Assembly (NCBI GenBank): GCA_041747155.1
Contig: JBGTFQ010000188.1
Span: forward strand, 1 to 64,000
DNA: 64,000 nt
Reading direction: 5' to 3'
Source of the DNA: JACDDK01 sp041747155
Lineage (GTDB): Bacteria > Actinomycetota > Rubrobacteria > Rubrobacterales > Rubrobacteraceae
The notes under the pieces are model-generated. The model did not search any database and had not been told where the DNA came from. It saw only the letters and a list, made by a program, of their open reading frames with translations. Below are positions 26,358 through 35,220 of the stretch, piece by piece; the stretch's first letter is position 1; each line of letters starts with the position of its first letter. The position numbers were made by a program, and so were the translations under genes.

Positions 26358-27098
26358 ATGAAACGGGTTGCTGTTCTGAGCTTGCTCTTCGCGCTCTTCC
26401 TGACGATTGGCGCTTGCGGTGGTGACGACGAGGATCAGTCAGCCTCATCCGGGACCACGAAAACGGCCGAAAATACTGAGACGACAGGGAAGACTGCGAC
26501 GCCGAATACGGGCAAGACGCTACCGGAGCAGCAAGGGCAAACTCTCTCCCCTGGCAAGTACGTCACGGACGAGTTTCAACCAGGGTTCTCTTTCCAGCTC
26601 GGCGAAGGGTGGAAATCCGTCGGCCCTGAGATCCCGGAAAACGTCGCAATCGAGGGTGAGGGAGACTCGCCTTCGATCCTCGGCTTCTCGAATCCCCGGC
26701 AGGTATTCGATTCGAAGAAGCCTGCTGAGCAGAAAGAAGTTCCCGCCCCCGATACCGTCGACGGGTGGGTCGCCTGGTATCAGCAGAACCCGTACCTCGA
26801 TGTTTCGGACCCGAAACCGGTGTCCATAAGCAGCGCAACCGGGGTGAGTTTGAGCACGAGAGTAACCTCCACACCGGAAAACTACCCTCAGGATTGTGTA
26901 GACCCCTGCGTCCCAGGCTTCCCGCTCGGCAACTCTGCGGCAGACTTTTACTTGGGAGACAGCTACAAGACTTTCGTGGTGGAAGCTGGGGGCGAAACGG
27001 TAATCGTGAGCGTCGCAGCCCCTGCCGAGGAGTTTGAAAAGTTCTTGTCGAAGGCCCAGGAAGTCCTGGACACCGTGGAGTGGAAGGCCACCTCTTAG
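26358..27098 (+). CDS. Lipoprotein sharing the sensor domain of the upstream kinase
   Basis: A 246-residue secreted protein with a lipoprotein signal (MKRVAVLSLLFALFLTIGAC, cysteine at position 20), a Thr/Gly/Lys-rich linker and a ~190-residue domain. The domain aligns along its length with the external part of the cyclase-kinase: PGKYVTDEFQPGFSF, VPAPDTVDGWVAWYQQNPYL, DCVDPCVP, KAQEVLDTVEW. AAGGAG lies upstream of the ATG at 26358. It probably sits on the outer face of the membrane and may bind the same ligand, titrate it, or dimerise with the kinase sensor. No named domain is recognised. Confidence 0.85.
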   Translation: MKRVAVLSLLFALFLTIGACGGDDEDQSASSGTTKTAENTETTGKTATPNTGKTLPEQQGQTLSPGKYVTDEFQPGFSFQLGEGWKSVGPEIPENVAIEGEGDSPSILGFSNPRQVFDSKKPAEQKEVPAPDTVDGWVAWYQQNPYLDVSDPKPVSISSATGVSLSTRVTSTPENYPQDCVDPCVPGFPLGNSAADFYLGDSYKTFVVEAGGETVIVSVAAPAEEFEKFLSKAQEVLDTVEWKATS

Positions 27099-27157
27099 CC
27101 GGTCACTCCACATGTAGAGGATCATTCCTGTTCCCAAGGTGCGAGGCAAACATGCCC

Positions 27158-27186
27158 TTGATATGTCATGCGACGCATGACATAAT
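27158..27186 (+). promoter_or_regulatory. HigBA promoter with a 23-bp palindromic operator
   Basis: A TTGATA -35 box (27158-27163) is followed after 17 nt by CATAAT (27181-27186). Between and overlapping them is a perfect palindrome at 27162-27184: 11-nt arms TATGTCATGCG and CGCATGACATA around a central A. The expected transcription start falls at or within a few bases of the GTG of the toxin gene (27193). This is the classic place for an antitoxin-bound operator. Confidence 0.8.
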
Positions 27187-27192
27187 CTATGA

Positions 27193-27480
27193 GTGATAAG
27201 GAGCTTCAGGGACAAGGAGACGCAGAGGCTTTTCGAGGGGCGTGGAGCCCGGGCGGTTTCTGAGCAAGCTCGGAGGCGGGCGCAGGTGAAACTGGCGCAA
27301 CTGGACCGGGTGGAGAGCGTCGAGGAGCTCGCGAAGCCGCCGGGAAACAAGTTGCACAGGCTCAGCGGAGATCGGGAGGGGCAATGGGCCATCAGCGTCA
27401 ACGAGCAGTACCGGATCTGCTTCTACTTCGATGAATCCGTCGGCTACGCCTACGACGTGGAAGCCACGGACTACCACTAG
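27193..27480 (+). CDS. higB: HigB/RelE-type toxin
   Basis: A 95-residue protein of the HigB plasmid-killer family. Visible features are the N-terminal IRSFRDKETQRLFEG, the central KLAQLDRVESVEELAKPPGNKLHRLSGDR (in parts) and the C-terminal WAISVNEQYRICFYF, which form the RelE-fold sheet and carry the basic catalytic surface. The family cleaves ribosome-bound mRNA. It is followed by the HigA-like gene. GTG 27193 has no ribosome site and lies at the predicted transcription start, so it is probably leaderless. Confidence 0.92.
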   Translation: MIRSFRDKETQRLFEGRGARAVSEQARRRAQVKLAQLDRVESVEELAKPPGNKLHRLSGDREGQWAISVNEQYRICFYFDESVGYAYDVEATDYH

Positions 27481-27511
27481 CGCATACGCAGGAATAGAGA
27501 GGAGTTGGATC

Positions 27512-27844
27512 GTGGGAGATTGGAACGATGAGATAGCCGGTGAGGAGCGCCTGGATCCTCCGGTCCATCCGGGGGAGGTACTCCGTCAGGAGTGGCTCGA
27601 ACCCCTCGGGATGAACGCCAATCGATTGGCGAAGGCTCTTGGCGTGGATCGCCAGAGCATCTACGAGATCGTGGCCGGAGAGCGGAGCATCTCCGCGGAC
27701 ATGGCGCTCAGGCTCGCGCGCTGGTCCGGGATGCGCGCAGCGTTCTGGCTCGGGCTGCAGGCAGACCACGACCTCCGGGTGGCCGAGTGGAAGCGCGGCC
27801 AGGAGATAGTGGAGCAGGTCGAGCCCTTGAGTCGTGCCGGTTAA
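27512..27844 (+). CDS. higA: HigA-type antitoxin (XRE-family HTH)
   Basis: A 110-residue protein beginning at GTG 27512, 7 nt after GAGAGGAG. It contains the HigA signature PPVHPGEVLRQEWLEPLG and the XRE helix-turn-helix NRLAKALGVDRQSIYEIVAG followed by ISADMALRLARW, then the typical SGMRAAFWLGLQADHDLRVAE. HigA proteins neutralise HigB and repress their own promoter; the palindrome at 27162-27184 is the obvious site. The toxin-first gene order fits higBA systems. Confidence 0.93.
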   Translation: MGDWNDEIAGEERLDPPVHPGEVLRQEWLEPLGMNANRLAKALGVDRQSIYEIVAGERSISADMALRLARWSGMRAAFWLGLQADHDLRVAEWKRGQEIVEQVEPLSRAG

Positions 27845-27909
27845 CTCTTCCCTGCCGGCGAGGCATGATGCACCATAGCTCATCATGAAGTCCTGCACGG
27901 CGAGGTTTA

Positions 27910-28575
27910 TCACCTCACCCGCGAACGTGCCCCGGTCGGAGACAACTGCCACCACACGACCCAGGCTATCCAACCGGCGGCGATAGCCATCAGCAGGTCG
28001 GTCACGAGCGTGAGGTCGGCGCTTACCCCGTATGCGATGGGGGTGAGTATCACCCAGGCGATACCGAGGATGATCGACCCCTGCGGCAGCGTGCCGGACC
28101 TCCAGATCCCAACTCCCAACAACAGGATACCCGCGTAGATGACCCAGTCGAGAACGAAGAAAACCGCGTCGGTGAAAGGTGTCGCCTCGTATTCTATGAA
28201 AGCGTCTTTGTTGCCTTCTAGGTATTGGTAGCCGAGGGTGGGCTCGGTGTACGCGATATTACCGTAGTAGATCAGCGTCGATACCAACCAGAGAACGACC
28301 AGGACCAGGCCGACGAGCCCCCACCGCTCGCCCGGACCGCCCACTAGGAAAGCGTACAACGCGAAGACGCCGAACAGGTATAGTGTGTCGCCCAGTATGT
28401 ACGCGCCGGCGACCACCTGGTACTTCGTGGAGACTACCGTCTCCGCGTAAGCAGCGGTATCCGACAGAGTTCCAAACTCCGGCAGCAGCACGTCGCCTAC
28501 CAGGATCACGATCTGGGCGACCGGCAACGCGAGGATACCCAGGCGTATCCGGTTCGTTGCGACTTTCCCCGGCAC
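27910..28575 (-). CDS. Six-helix membrane protein, divergent member of a local paralogous family
   Basis: A 221-residue hydrophobic protein with about six transmembrane helices. It opens with the family signature NRIRLGILALPVAQIVILVG and ends with WIAWVVWW. The same RLGILALP opening, ALYA..GG.(A/G)ERW and IWRSGTLPQG motifs occur in the proteins at 31645, 32332, 34930 and 35221, making this the most divergent of five local relatives. It resembles DUF4386-type proteins. Function is unknown. GTG start at 28575 preceded by GGAGG; encoded alone, convergent to higBA. Confidence 0.75.
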   Translation of the reverse strand: MPGKVATNRIRLGILALPVAQIVILVGDVLLPEFGTLSDTAAYAETVVSTKYQVVAGAYILGDTLYLFGVFALYAFLVGGPGERWGLVGLVLVVLWLVSTLIYYGNIAYTEPTLGYQYLEGNKDAFIEYEATPFTDAVFFVLDWVIYAGILLLGVGIWRSGTLPQGSIILGIAWVILTPIAYGVSADLTLVTDLLMAIAAGWIAWVVWWQLSPTGARSRVR

Positions 28576-28852
28576 CCCTCGAACCTCCTTCCAGCCCGCA
28601 GCACCCAGTCTTTTCCTCTAACCCATACAATTTTAAGCTATCGTGCTGCCCCGCGACATACCCGAGGAGCCCGCATTCTCACGAGCTATTGAAGAAAATC
28701 CCACCGGACGTGTACGCCAAAGAACTTCCCTACCACCGTGTTGCGAATTTAACACTACCGCTGTTAAGCACTTGATAGCTCCGTTACTTTTCCGATGCTA
28801 CTCTCGAAACGTGAACAGAACGGCGATTCGAGGCTACGGAAAGGAGAGGGTG

Positions 28853-29062
28853 ATGATGGACGCGAACCAGACGGGGTTGGCGTGCGGCGAGGGTTGGTGG
28901 TGCCTGACGCTCGTGATCCTGGCAGCGATGCTCTTGGTAGCCATCCTTGTGCTGGCAGCGGCTGTGGTAGTGCTCACGCTGACGATTGGCGCCGGTTTTC
29001 CGCACGAAGAGGTACTGTGGATGTACATAGAATTCCCGGCGTCAACTACGCTGACGGCCTAG
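28853..29062 (+). CDS. Small single-pass membrane protein, unknown
   Basis: A 69-residue ORF from one of two tandem ATGs (28853, 28856) after AAAGGAG. The body is one strong hydrophobic helix (LVILAAMLLVAILVLAAAVV). The N-terminus holds two Cys around CGEGWWC. It is 55 bp upstream of the M28 peptidase gene on the same strand. A promoter-like TTGATA is at 28772. Function is unknown; a membrane partner of the peptidase is only a guess. Confidence 0.5.
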   Translation: MMDANQTGLACGEGWWCLTLVILAAMLLVAILVLAAAVVVLTLTIGAGFPHEEVLWMYIEFPASTTLTA

Positions 29063-29117
29063 CAGTCGGCGGGCGCGGGATGCCACTATCTTGCCGCTAC
29101 CTCCCCAGCCTGAGATC

Positions 29118-31556
29118 ATGAAGCCGGTGATCCAACGTCCCCGAAACGAGCCCAATCGCGCCCTGCCGGGTATCCTGGCCTGCTTGCTGTTCGCGGCGTG
29201 CGCTGCGCTCGCAGTCCTTTATGGTACGCAGCCCCCCGCTGCCGTACCGCCCGATGCCCCGGCGGCGGAGTTCTCCTCCGGCCGCGCAATAGAGCACGCA
29301 CGCCGCGTCGGCCGGGAGCCGCACCCTACAGGGTCGCCCGAGAACGCCCGGGTGCGCGAGTACATCCTCGGGGAGCTGGCTTCGTTCGGGCTCGACCCGC
29401 GGGTGCAGAAAGCGACGGTCGTGGACGAAGAGTATGGGTCCCCCTACGGCGCGGCCATCGTCCGCAACGTGCTCGTCAGGATCGAGGGTACCGGGAGCGA
29501 AGCTGGCGACGCCGGCGACAACGGGGCGGTGATGCTCGCCGCCCACTACGATTCGGTGCCGGTCAGCCCCGGCGCGAACGACGACGGGGCTGGCGTGGCG
29601 ACGCTCCTTGAGACCGCGCGGGCGCTCTCTTCCGGTCCTCCGCTACGGAACGACGTGATCTTCCTGTTTACCGACGGCGAGGAGCTTGGCCTGCTCGGCG
29701 CCGAAACCTTCGTCGAGGAGCACCCCTGGGCTGACGACGTAGACGTGGCGTTGAACTTTGAGGCGGGGGGCAGCAAACGGAGCCCGTCCGTGATGTTCGA
29801 GACCAGCGCCCAAAACGAACGCCTCCTCGCGGAGTTCGCCCGTGCGGTCCGCCGTCCGGTCGCCTCCTCGGCCACCTACGAGGTCTACAAGTACCGGCCG
29901 TTCGACACCGACCTGACCGAGTTCAAGGAGGCCGGCATGGCGAGCCTGAACTTCGCGTACTGGGGCGACGCCATCCGCTACCACACGCCGCTGGACGTCC
30001 CGGACAGCGTCAGCGAAAGAAACCTGCAGCATCACGGCTCCTACGCCCTGGCCCTGGCCCGGCACTTCGGAGACGCGGACCCTGCGGACCTGAGAGACCT
30101 GAAGCCCGACGCCGGCGGAGGCAACGCCGTGTACTTCGACGTGCTCGGTCTCTTCTTTGTCCGTTACCCTACCACCTGGGCCTTCGTGTTCGCGATCTTC
30201 GCGGCGTTCCTGTTCGCCGGGGTGGTCGTACTCGGTTTCCGGCGCGGGCTCCTGACAGGCCGCGGCATCCTGGCCGGCTCTCTCGTCTCGCTGCTCGCAC
30301 TTGCCGTCGTTCCAGCGGTCGCCGCCGCCCTCTTTCCGCTGCTCCGCTTTCTGGGTGACGGGCGCCCGGTCAACATAAGCGAGGGCGACGTCTACTACAG
30401 CGGCATCTACGCTCTGGGTTTCCTCGCCGCAATCCTCGCGCTGATCGTTACCATTTACGGTTTCGCCGGCCGCCGGGTAGGCGGTCAAAACCTCGCCGTA
30501 GGAGCGCTCGTGCCGTGGCTGGTGCTCTGCCTGCTGAGCCTGGCGGTCGCGCCGGGCGCGAGCTTCGTGTCTACCTGGCCGCTCATCCTCGCGCTGCTGG
30601 GGCTCGGCGCCTCGTTCCTCTTGGCCGGGGCCCGCCGCAGCTCCGGAGCCTCCTACCTTCGCGTGGCCCTGCTCCTGATCTCCGGCACGACATCCGTCGC
30701 CTTGCTCGCGCCGCTCGTATACCTGCTGCACCTGGATCTCTCCGTGGGCTACGCGGCCGTGACCGCAGTGCCCATCGTCCTGGCCATCGGGCTGCTCGTA
30801 GGACCCGTGGCGCTAATCGGCGGCGTAGGCGCCCGCGTGCCCGCATGGGCCCCGGTCGGTCTGGCGCTCGCCGCCGCAGCATTCCTCTTGGCCGGTAGCC
30901 TGCTCTCCGGTTTCGACGTTAAGCATCCCCGCCCCGACGACATCCTCTACGCCCTGGACGCCGACACCGGAGAAGCGGCGTGGGCCACCTACGAGGAAGA
31001 TACCGACGCCTACACGTCGCGGTTTGTCGGGCGGGATGCCGAGAAAGGTTCTCTGGAAGACTTCCTGCCCCTCGGCGGCCCCGCGCTCCTGGACGAGGCG
31101 CCGCCTGTACCGCTCGCCGCGCCCACCGTGGAGGTCCTCGACGACACGACCGGCAGCGACGCGCGGACGCTCAGGCTCCGGGTATCGTCCCCGCGCGGCG
31201 CGGAGGAGCTCTTGTTGTGGCTGGAATCCGAAGGGCTCGGGAACCCTGATACTCCCGTCCTCTCCGCGGCGGTGGACGGCGAGCCAGTTCAGAAGGCCGG
31301 GGAGCCGGGATGGGGCCGGTGGGGCCTTGACCTCTACGCCCCGCCCGAAAACGGCATCGAGTTGACGTTGGAGCTGAGGCCCGAGGCCCCCGTCCGGATC
31401 CGGGCCGTCGCCCTCTCAGACGGATTGCCCGACGTACCGGGCGTAGACGAAACGCGTCCCCCGGACACCATGCCCCGCTTCGCCGACACCACCGCCGTCG
31501 GCAAGAGCTTCGACCTTACTAACGCCGGCCGTGGCTCCGGACGCAACCAACCATAG
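29118..31556 (+). CDS. Membrane M28-family zinc aminopeptidase (ERMP1-like architecture)
   Basis: An 812-residue protein: an N-terminal TM helix (residues ~16-36), an M28 peptidase domain (~50-330) with ligands His143 in AAHYDS, Asp in GANDDGAG, Glu in FTDGEELGLLG, Glu in NFEAGG and His in YHTPLD, then 8-9 TM helices (~350-600) and a final ~200-residue extracytoplasmic beta-rich domain. The peptidase-then-multipass order resembles ERMP1/Fxna-type proteins. All five metal ligands are present, so it should be active outside the cell. ATG 29118 was preferred over an upstream TTG. Codon use here is more GC-rich than in the first 20 kb. Confidence 0.88.
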   Translation: MKPVIQRPRNEPNRALPGILACLLFAACAALAVLYGTQPPAAVPPDAPAAEFSSGRAIEHARRVGREPHPTGSPENARVREYILGELASFGLDPRVQKATVVDEEYGSPYGAAIVRNVLVRIEGTGSEAGDAGDNGAVMLAAHYDSVPVSPGANDDGAGVATLLETARALSSGPPLRNDVIFLFTDGEELGLLGAETFVEEHPWADDVDVALNFEAGGSKRSPSVMFETSAQNERLLAEFARAVRRPVASSATYEVYKYRPFDTDLTEFKEAGMASLNFAYWGDAIRYHTPLDVPDSVSERNLQHHGSYALALARHFGDADPADLRDLKPDAGGGNAVYFDVLGLFFVRYPTTWAFVFAIFAAFLFAGVVVLGFRRGLLTGRGILAGSLVSLLALAVVPAVAAALFPLLRFLGDGRPVNISEGDVYYSGIYALGFLAAILALIVTIYGFAGRRVGGQNLAVGALVPWLVLCLLSLAVAPGASFVSTWPLILALLGLGASFLLAGARRSSGASYLRVALLLISGTTSVALLAPLVYLLHLDLSVGYAAVTAVPIVLAIGLLVGPVALIGGVGARVPAWAPVGLALAAAAFLLAGSLLSGFDVKHPRPDDILYALDADTGEAAWATYEEDTDAYTSRFVGRDAEKGSLEDFLPLGGPALLDEAPPVPLAAPTVEVLDDTTGSDARTLRLRVSSPRGAEELLLWLESEGLGNPDTPVLSAAVDGEPVQKAGEPGWGRWGLDLYAPPENGIELTLELRPEAPVRIRAVALSDGLPDVPGVDETRPPDTMPRFADTTAVGKSFDLTNAGRGSGRNQP

Positions 31557-31644
31557 GAATCGCCTGGCTCCGGCACCGACGCCGTCCGGCCACGAGAACG
31601 AGATGGGTGCGGTTGGCTGCAGTCCGGCCCGTCATAAAACGCTC

Positions 31645-32319
31645 CTACTGCACCCGCGACTCGGTGTTCACTGCCCTGGCAGACGGTCGCCGCCAGACGG
31701 TCCAGGCGATCCAGGCTCCCGCAGTGGTGCTCAGGCCGTAGGTAAGAGCTTCGACCCACGGTCCTAGTGCGGCGGTGGGGAAGAGCACGGCGGAAGCTAT
31801 CCAGAGAACCGCCGCTCCGCGGGGCAGGGTGTTCGACCGCCATATGGCGATGCCGAATAGAACGAACCCGATCTCGAAGAGGAATATGTTCGCTACTATC
31901 AAGAATATGTCCAGCCAGATCAGGGAATCGTACCTCTGTTCGAGGAAGGTTTGCTGGCCTTCCAGGCTCAACCCGCCAATGATCGAATCCACTGAGTCCG
32001 ACGCTATCCACATCGCTGCGGCGACGAGGCCCACGATGCTCAAGACCAGCCCAACAAACGCCCAGCGTTCCGCCCGGCCGCCAGCCAGGTGCGCGTAGAG
32101 AGCGAAGAACCCGAAAATGCCCAGGAGCGTGCCGATCACGAACACGAAGTTGGATAGGACGAAGCTCGCCGAGCCGGTCCATTCCACATAACCTGCTGCA
32201 TCCACGCTAGGGTCGATGCGCTCACCGTACAGTAGAGCCGATACCAAAATAAGCAAGCTGCCCATCGGCAGGGCGATAATTCCTAGATGGATTCTGCCAG
32301 CTGCGCTTTGTGACTGCAC
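31645..32319 (-). CDS. Membrane protein A of a duplicated A-B-C block
   Basis: A 224-residue, six-helix protein that opens GRIHLGIIALPMGSLLILVS and contains ALLYGERIDPSVDAAGYVEW and FGFFALYAHLAGGRAERWAF. Its first ~80 residues are nearly the same as the truncated copy at 34930-35166, showing that both came from one duplication. It ends with the family motif AWIAWTVWRRPSA. The gene is 12 bp downstream of B on the same strand and probably in one operon. Function unknown. Confidence 0.8.
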   Translation of the reverse strand: MQSQSAAGRIHLGIIALPMGSLLILVSALLYGERIDPSVDAAGYVEWTGSASFVLSNFVFVIGTLLGIFGFFALYAHLAGGRAERWAFVGLVLSIVGLVAAAMWIASDSVDSIIGGLSLEGQQTFLEQRYDSLIWLDIFLIVANIFLFEIGFVLFGIAIWRSNTLPRGAAVLWIASAVLFPTAALGPWVEALTYGLSTTAGAWIAWTVWRRPSARAVNTESRVQ

Positions 32320-32331
32320 AGATACTCTTCC

Positions 32332-33015
32332 CTACTGCACCCTCGTCTGCGCTTCGGCTCCCGCTACCGTATGGGCCGGTTGTTGCCAGACGGTCCAGGA
32401 GATCCAACCTCCGGCGGCCATAATCGATAGTGCGTAGAAGGCCCAGGCCCACCAGGTCAGCGGGGATACGAAGAAGAACAGGAGAGAGGCGAGCCAGAGT
32501 ATCGCCGCGCCCTGGGGCAAAGTCTGAGAGCGCCAGATCGCTACCCCGAGCAGTACGTAGCCGATCGGAAACAGTCCGACTTGTAACACGGTTCTGAATA
32601 TAGATGTCCAGTCGAAAAGGTCGTACCATACTTCGAAGACGGCCTGTTGACCCTTCAGATACTGCTCGGCGGCTACCGCTTCCACCCCGCTTGCCCCGGC
32701 CGAAGCCGCGAAGGCCGAAGCGGTACCCGCTACGCAAAGAACCATCCCGAAGAAGGCCCACCGCTCCGCCCGACCGCTTGCCATGCAAGCGTAGAGAGCG
32801 ACGAAGCCGAAGATGGAGAGCAAGTTGCCAAGCGACGACAGGAAGGCGGATACGGCGGCGTTCGTCGAACTTTCGTACTCGGCAAAGGCCCGAACGCTGT
32901 CAAGTGAATTCACCGCACTACCGTCCACGACCGTGGCGATGAGAAACAGAACGCCGGTTACGGGCAGAGCCAGAATTCCTAAACGTACCCTACCGGATAC
33001 AGCCTGTGTTGGCAC
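32332..33015 (-). CDS. Membrane protein B of a duplicated A-B-C block
   Basis: A 227-residue, six-helix protein beginning MPTQAVSGRVRLGILALPVT, exactly matching the B' copy at 35221 over the first 18 residues and in length. Both share ALYACMA(S/G)GRAERWAFFGM, VEAVAAEQYL(K/E)GQQAVF, VAIWRSQTLPQGAAILW and the C-terminus EAQTRVQ. A DUF4386-like family is suggested. Its role is unknown. It sits between A and C on the minus strand. Confidence 0.82.
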   Translation of the reverse strand: MPTQAVSGRVRLGILALPVTGVLFLIATVVDGSAVNSLDSVRAFAEYESSTNAAVSAFLSSLGNLLSIFGFVALYACMASGRAERWAFFGMVLCVAGTASAFAASAGASGVEAVAAEQYLKGQQAVFEVWYDLFDWTSIFRTVLQVGLFPIGYVLLGVAIWRSQTLPQGAAILWLASLLFFFVSPLTWWAWAFYALSIMAAGGWISWTVWQQPAHTVAGAEAQTRVQ

Positions 33016-33073
33016 AGCTAGAAACCTCCCATCGCTCCCATCACAAAGGACAAGAGCATTTTAGCATCGTGTC

Positions 33074-33850
33074 TTATTCCGCACCATCTTCGGCGGCGAC
33101 GCGCCGGGCGAGCACCCGCCTCTGCACCTTCTGCGAGCGCCTCCACCTGCGGACTACTCCCACGAGCAACAGCACGTCGCCGATCACGAGCCCCGCAAGT
33201 CCTCCCGCCACCGGGTTAAGTACCGAGGGAACGAAAAAGTTTATTTCGAGGGAGCTGAAGACCACCAGATATAGGCTGCCGAACGACACGGCCGCCAGCG
33301 CCACGACGCCGTTTGCAACAGCAAGAACGGTCTTCTGCACAGCGCTCCGGCGCTGCTCCGATATTCCATCTATCCCAACCATCCGGCCGTCTACCTCGAT
33401 CTCACCCTGCTCTGAGTCCGCCACGACCGCCTCCAGCAGCACCATGTTACCGTCGTTTATGAGGACCGGCGCCAGCGCCACCCTCTCTGGGGTGTGATCC
33501 GACAGTTCGCGCAGGGTCGCACCTATGCCGGACGGAGCCTCTTCTACCACCTCCGCGCCCAAAATCCGGGCTCCCTCGCCGAAACCCACCGTGATGGGCC
33601 GGGCGTAGTGCGAGCGATCTATATGCCGGCCCGAGGAATTCTTCAACTCGACCACGACTACCCGCACTTCCTCGCCGGCGATTTCGCCAGGCCCGTCCTC
33701 TCCATCCGCCTCTGCTGCGATCTCAAACAGCCCGTCGTAGCGCACCACGTAGGTAAACTCCTTGCGATGCAAGAGCAGCACGGGGGCGAGAATAGCGACC
33801 AGGACCACGATAGTAGACAGCACAAAGAGAGGCTCGGCCAGGACATTCAT
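33074..33850 (-). CDS. Membrane protein C of a duplicated A-B-C block
   Basis: A 258-residue protein starting MNVLAEPLFVLSTIVVLVAI at ATG 33850; an upstream extension to 34042 lacks homology in C'. It has an N-terminal TM helix, a ~150-residue soluble domain (VVVVELKNSSGRHIDRSHYA, RPITVGFGEGARILGAEVVE, ALAPVLINDGNMVLLEAVVA), two C-terminal TM helices and a basic Arg-rich tail. The soluble part looks beta-rich. The copy C' at 35961-36743 matches along its length. No known function. Confidence 0.75.
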   Translation of the reverse strand: MNVLAEPLFVLSTIVVLVAILAPVLLLHRKEFTYVVRYDGLFEIAAEADGEDGPGEIAGEEVRVVVVELKNSSGRHIDRSHYARPITVGFGEGARILGAEVVEEAPSGIGATLRELSDHTPERVALAPVLINDGNMVLLEAVVADSEQGEIEVDGRMVGIDGISEQRRSAVQKTVLAVANGVVALAAVSFGSLYLVVFSSLEINFFVPSVLNPVAGGLAGLVIGDVLLLVGVVRRWRRSQKVQRRVLARRVAAEDGAE

Positions 33851-34209
33851 TGCTCTCTCACCAACACCCGGACTTTTCCTCGCTCCGTGCCGATCCTCGA
33901 CGCCCCATACCGGGAATCCTACCCTATGCCTGCCGCAACCGGGAGCCGTCGTTGTGAGGGGCAGTGAAGCCCAATCGGCTACTCCGTCGCATCTGATAGC
34001 GCCCAGATATCCGAAGCGCGCCAAGAATGAAATTTCTTGCATGTAAAGTATTTAATAGCACAAGCGTTGCAGCGCCGCTATCGTGGTCTCAGAAGACAGC
34101 GCAGGTGACCGGGGTGAATCGTCTTTCTGAGCCCTGCTAGTCCGGGCAAAAGGTGCTCTGCGCACTCTGAAGGACCGGCTCAAGATATGGCCAGGGAAAG
34201 TTGGCGACT

Positions 34210-34929
34210 ATGAAGCAAACCACGAGAGGCACGCCCGGAGACCCGGAAGGCTTCGTCCGGCGCAACAAGCGGACGTTCATCATCCGGCTCGTGGCGGGCG
34301 CAATAGTAGCCGTGGCCGTCGCGTTGGCCCTGATCCTGACCGGCCAGGGAGAGCTTCTCTGGCAGTTCTTCTCCGACCGAGAGCGTATCCAGGGGTTAGT
34401 GGACAATGCAGGCCTGCTCGCCCCGGCCGTGTACGTCGCCTTGCTCGTCGTGCAGGCAATCGTCGCGCCGCTGCCGGCCCCCGCGGTAGCGATGGCCGGG
34501 GGCTACTCGTTTGGTATCGTTGAGGGGTTCTTGCTGACCTGGGTCGGGGCACTGCTGGGGGGCATCTTCTCCTTCGGACTGTCGCGTCTGTTCGGCCGGG
34601 GCTTCGTCGCCAGCAGCGTCCGGCTGGAGCGGCTCGACCGCTATGTGCAGGCGCATGGCGCCATCCTGGTCTTCGTACTTCGGCTCATACCGCTCGTCTC
34701 CTTCGACGCCATAAGCTACGCGGCGGGCCTCAGTGGCATGTCTTTCAAGAAGTTCTTCGTCGCCACCACCCTGGGCATGGCCCCCGGCACCTTCGTCTTC
34801 GTCTACCTCGGCGGGTCCTCGCCCGGTCTAGATGTCTGGGCCGTCCTCATTGGTCTCGCTGTCCTGGCCGTGGCTGCCTATGTCTACTTGCGGGTGCGTC
34901 TCAAGTACCGTACCCGCCGGGTATTGTGA
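34210..34929 (+). CDS. DedA/VTT-domain (TVP38/TMEM64) membrane protein
   Basis: A 239-residue membrane protein of the SNARE-associated/VTT family. Motifs: VVQAIVAPLPAPAVAMAGGY, FGIVEGFLLTWVGALLGGIF, SFGLSRLFGRGF, LRLIPLVSFDAISYAAGLSG and FFVATTLGMAPGTFVFVYLG. Such proteins move or scramble lipids, including undecaprenyl phosphate, across the membrane. It is the only plus-strand gene between the two A-B-C blocks and its stop codon coincides with the breakpoint of A'. ATG 34210 preferred to TTG 34201. Confidence 0.88.
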   Translation: MKQTTRGTPGDPEGFVRRNKRTFIIRLVAGAIVAVAVALALILTGQGELLWQFFSDRERIQGLVDNAGLLAPAVYVALLVVQAIVAPLPAPAVAMAGGYSFGIVEGFLLTWVGALLGGIFSFGLSRLFGRGFVASSVRLERLDRYVQAHGAILVFVLRLIPLVSFDAISYAAGLSGMSFKKFFVATTLGMAPGTFVFVYLGGSSPGLDVWAVLIGLAVLAVAAYVYLRVRLKYRTRRVL

Positions 34930-35166
34930 GGCTACGTGCGCGTAGAGAGCAAAGAACCCGAAAATGCCCAGGAGGGTGCCGATCACGAACAGGAAGTTCG
35001 ACACGGCGAAGCTCGCCGAACCGGCCCACTCCGCGTAGGCTACGGGATCCGCGGTAGGGTCGATGCGCTCGCCGTACAGCAAAGCCGAGGCCATAATGAG
35101 AATAAGCCCCGTTGGCAAGGTCAGTATGCCCAATCGAACACGGCTTGCCCGGGTCTGTGAATTCAT
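34930..35166 (-). pseudogene. Truncated A' copy, broken at the DedA gene boundary
   Basis: The minus strand from ATG 35166 reads SRVRLGILTLPTGLILIMAS, LLYGERIDPTADPVAYAEWA and FVIGTLLGIFGFFALYAHVA, nearly identical to protein A. Homology then stops at the codon next to 34930, and translation would run on antisense into DedA for ~34 codons before a stop at 34828. Four of six helices are missing. The break at the exact DedA stop codon suggests that a DedA segment replaced the rest of A'. Confidence 0.8.
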
Positions 35167-35220
35167 TCGTTGTCCTTTCTCATACAATACAGACGTACCA
35201 GCACACAGCACATCAGTATT

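Noticed and set aside
29643..30731. Minus-strand ORF of 362 codons opposite the M28 peptidase
   Set aside because: Low-complexity Arg/Glu/Gly-rich translation without any fold motif; antisense shadow of a GC-rich gene.
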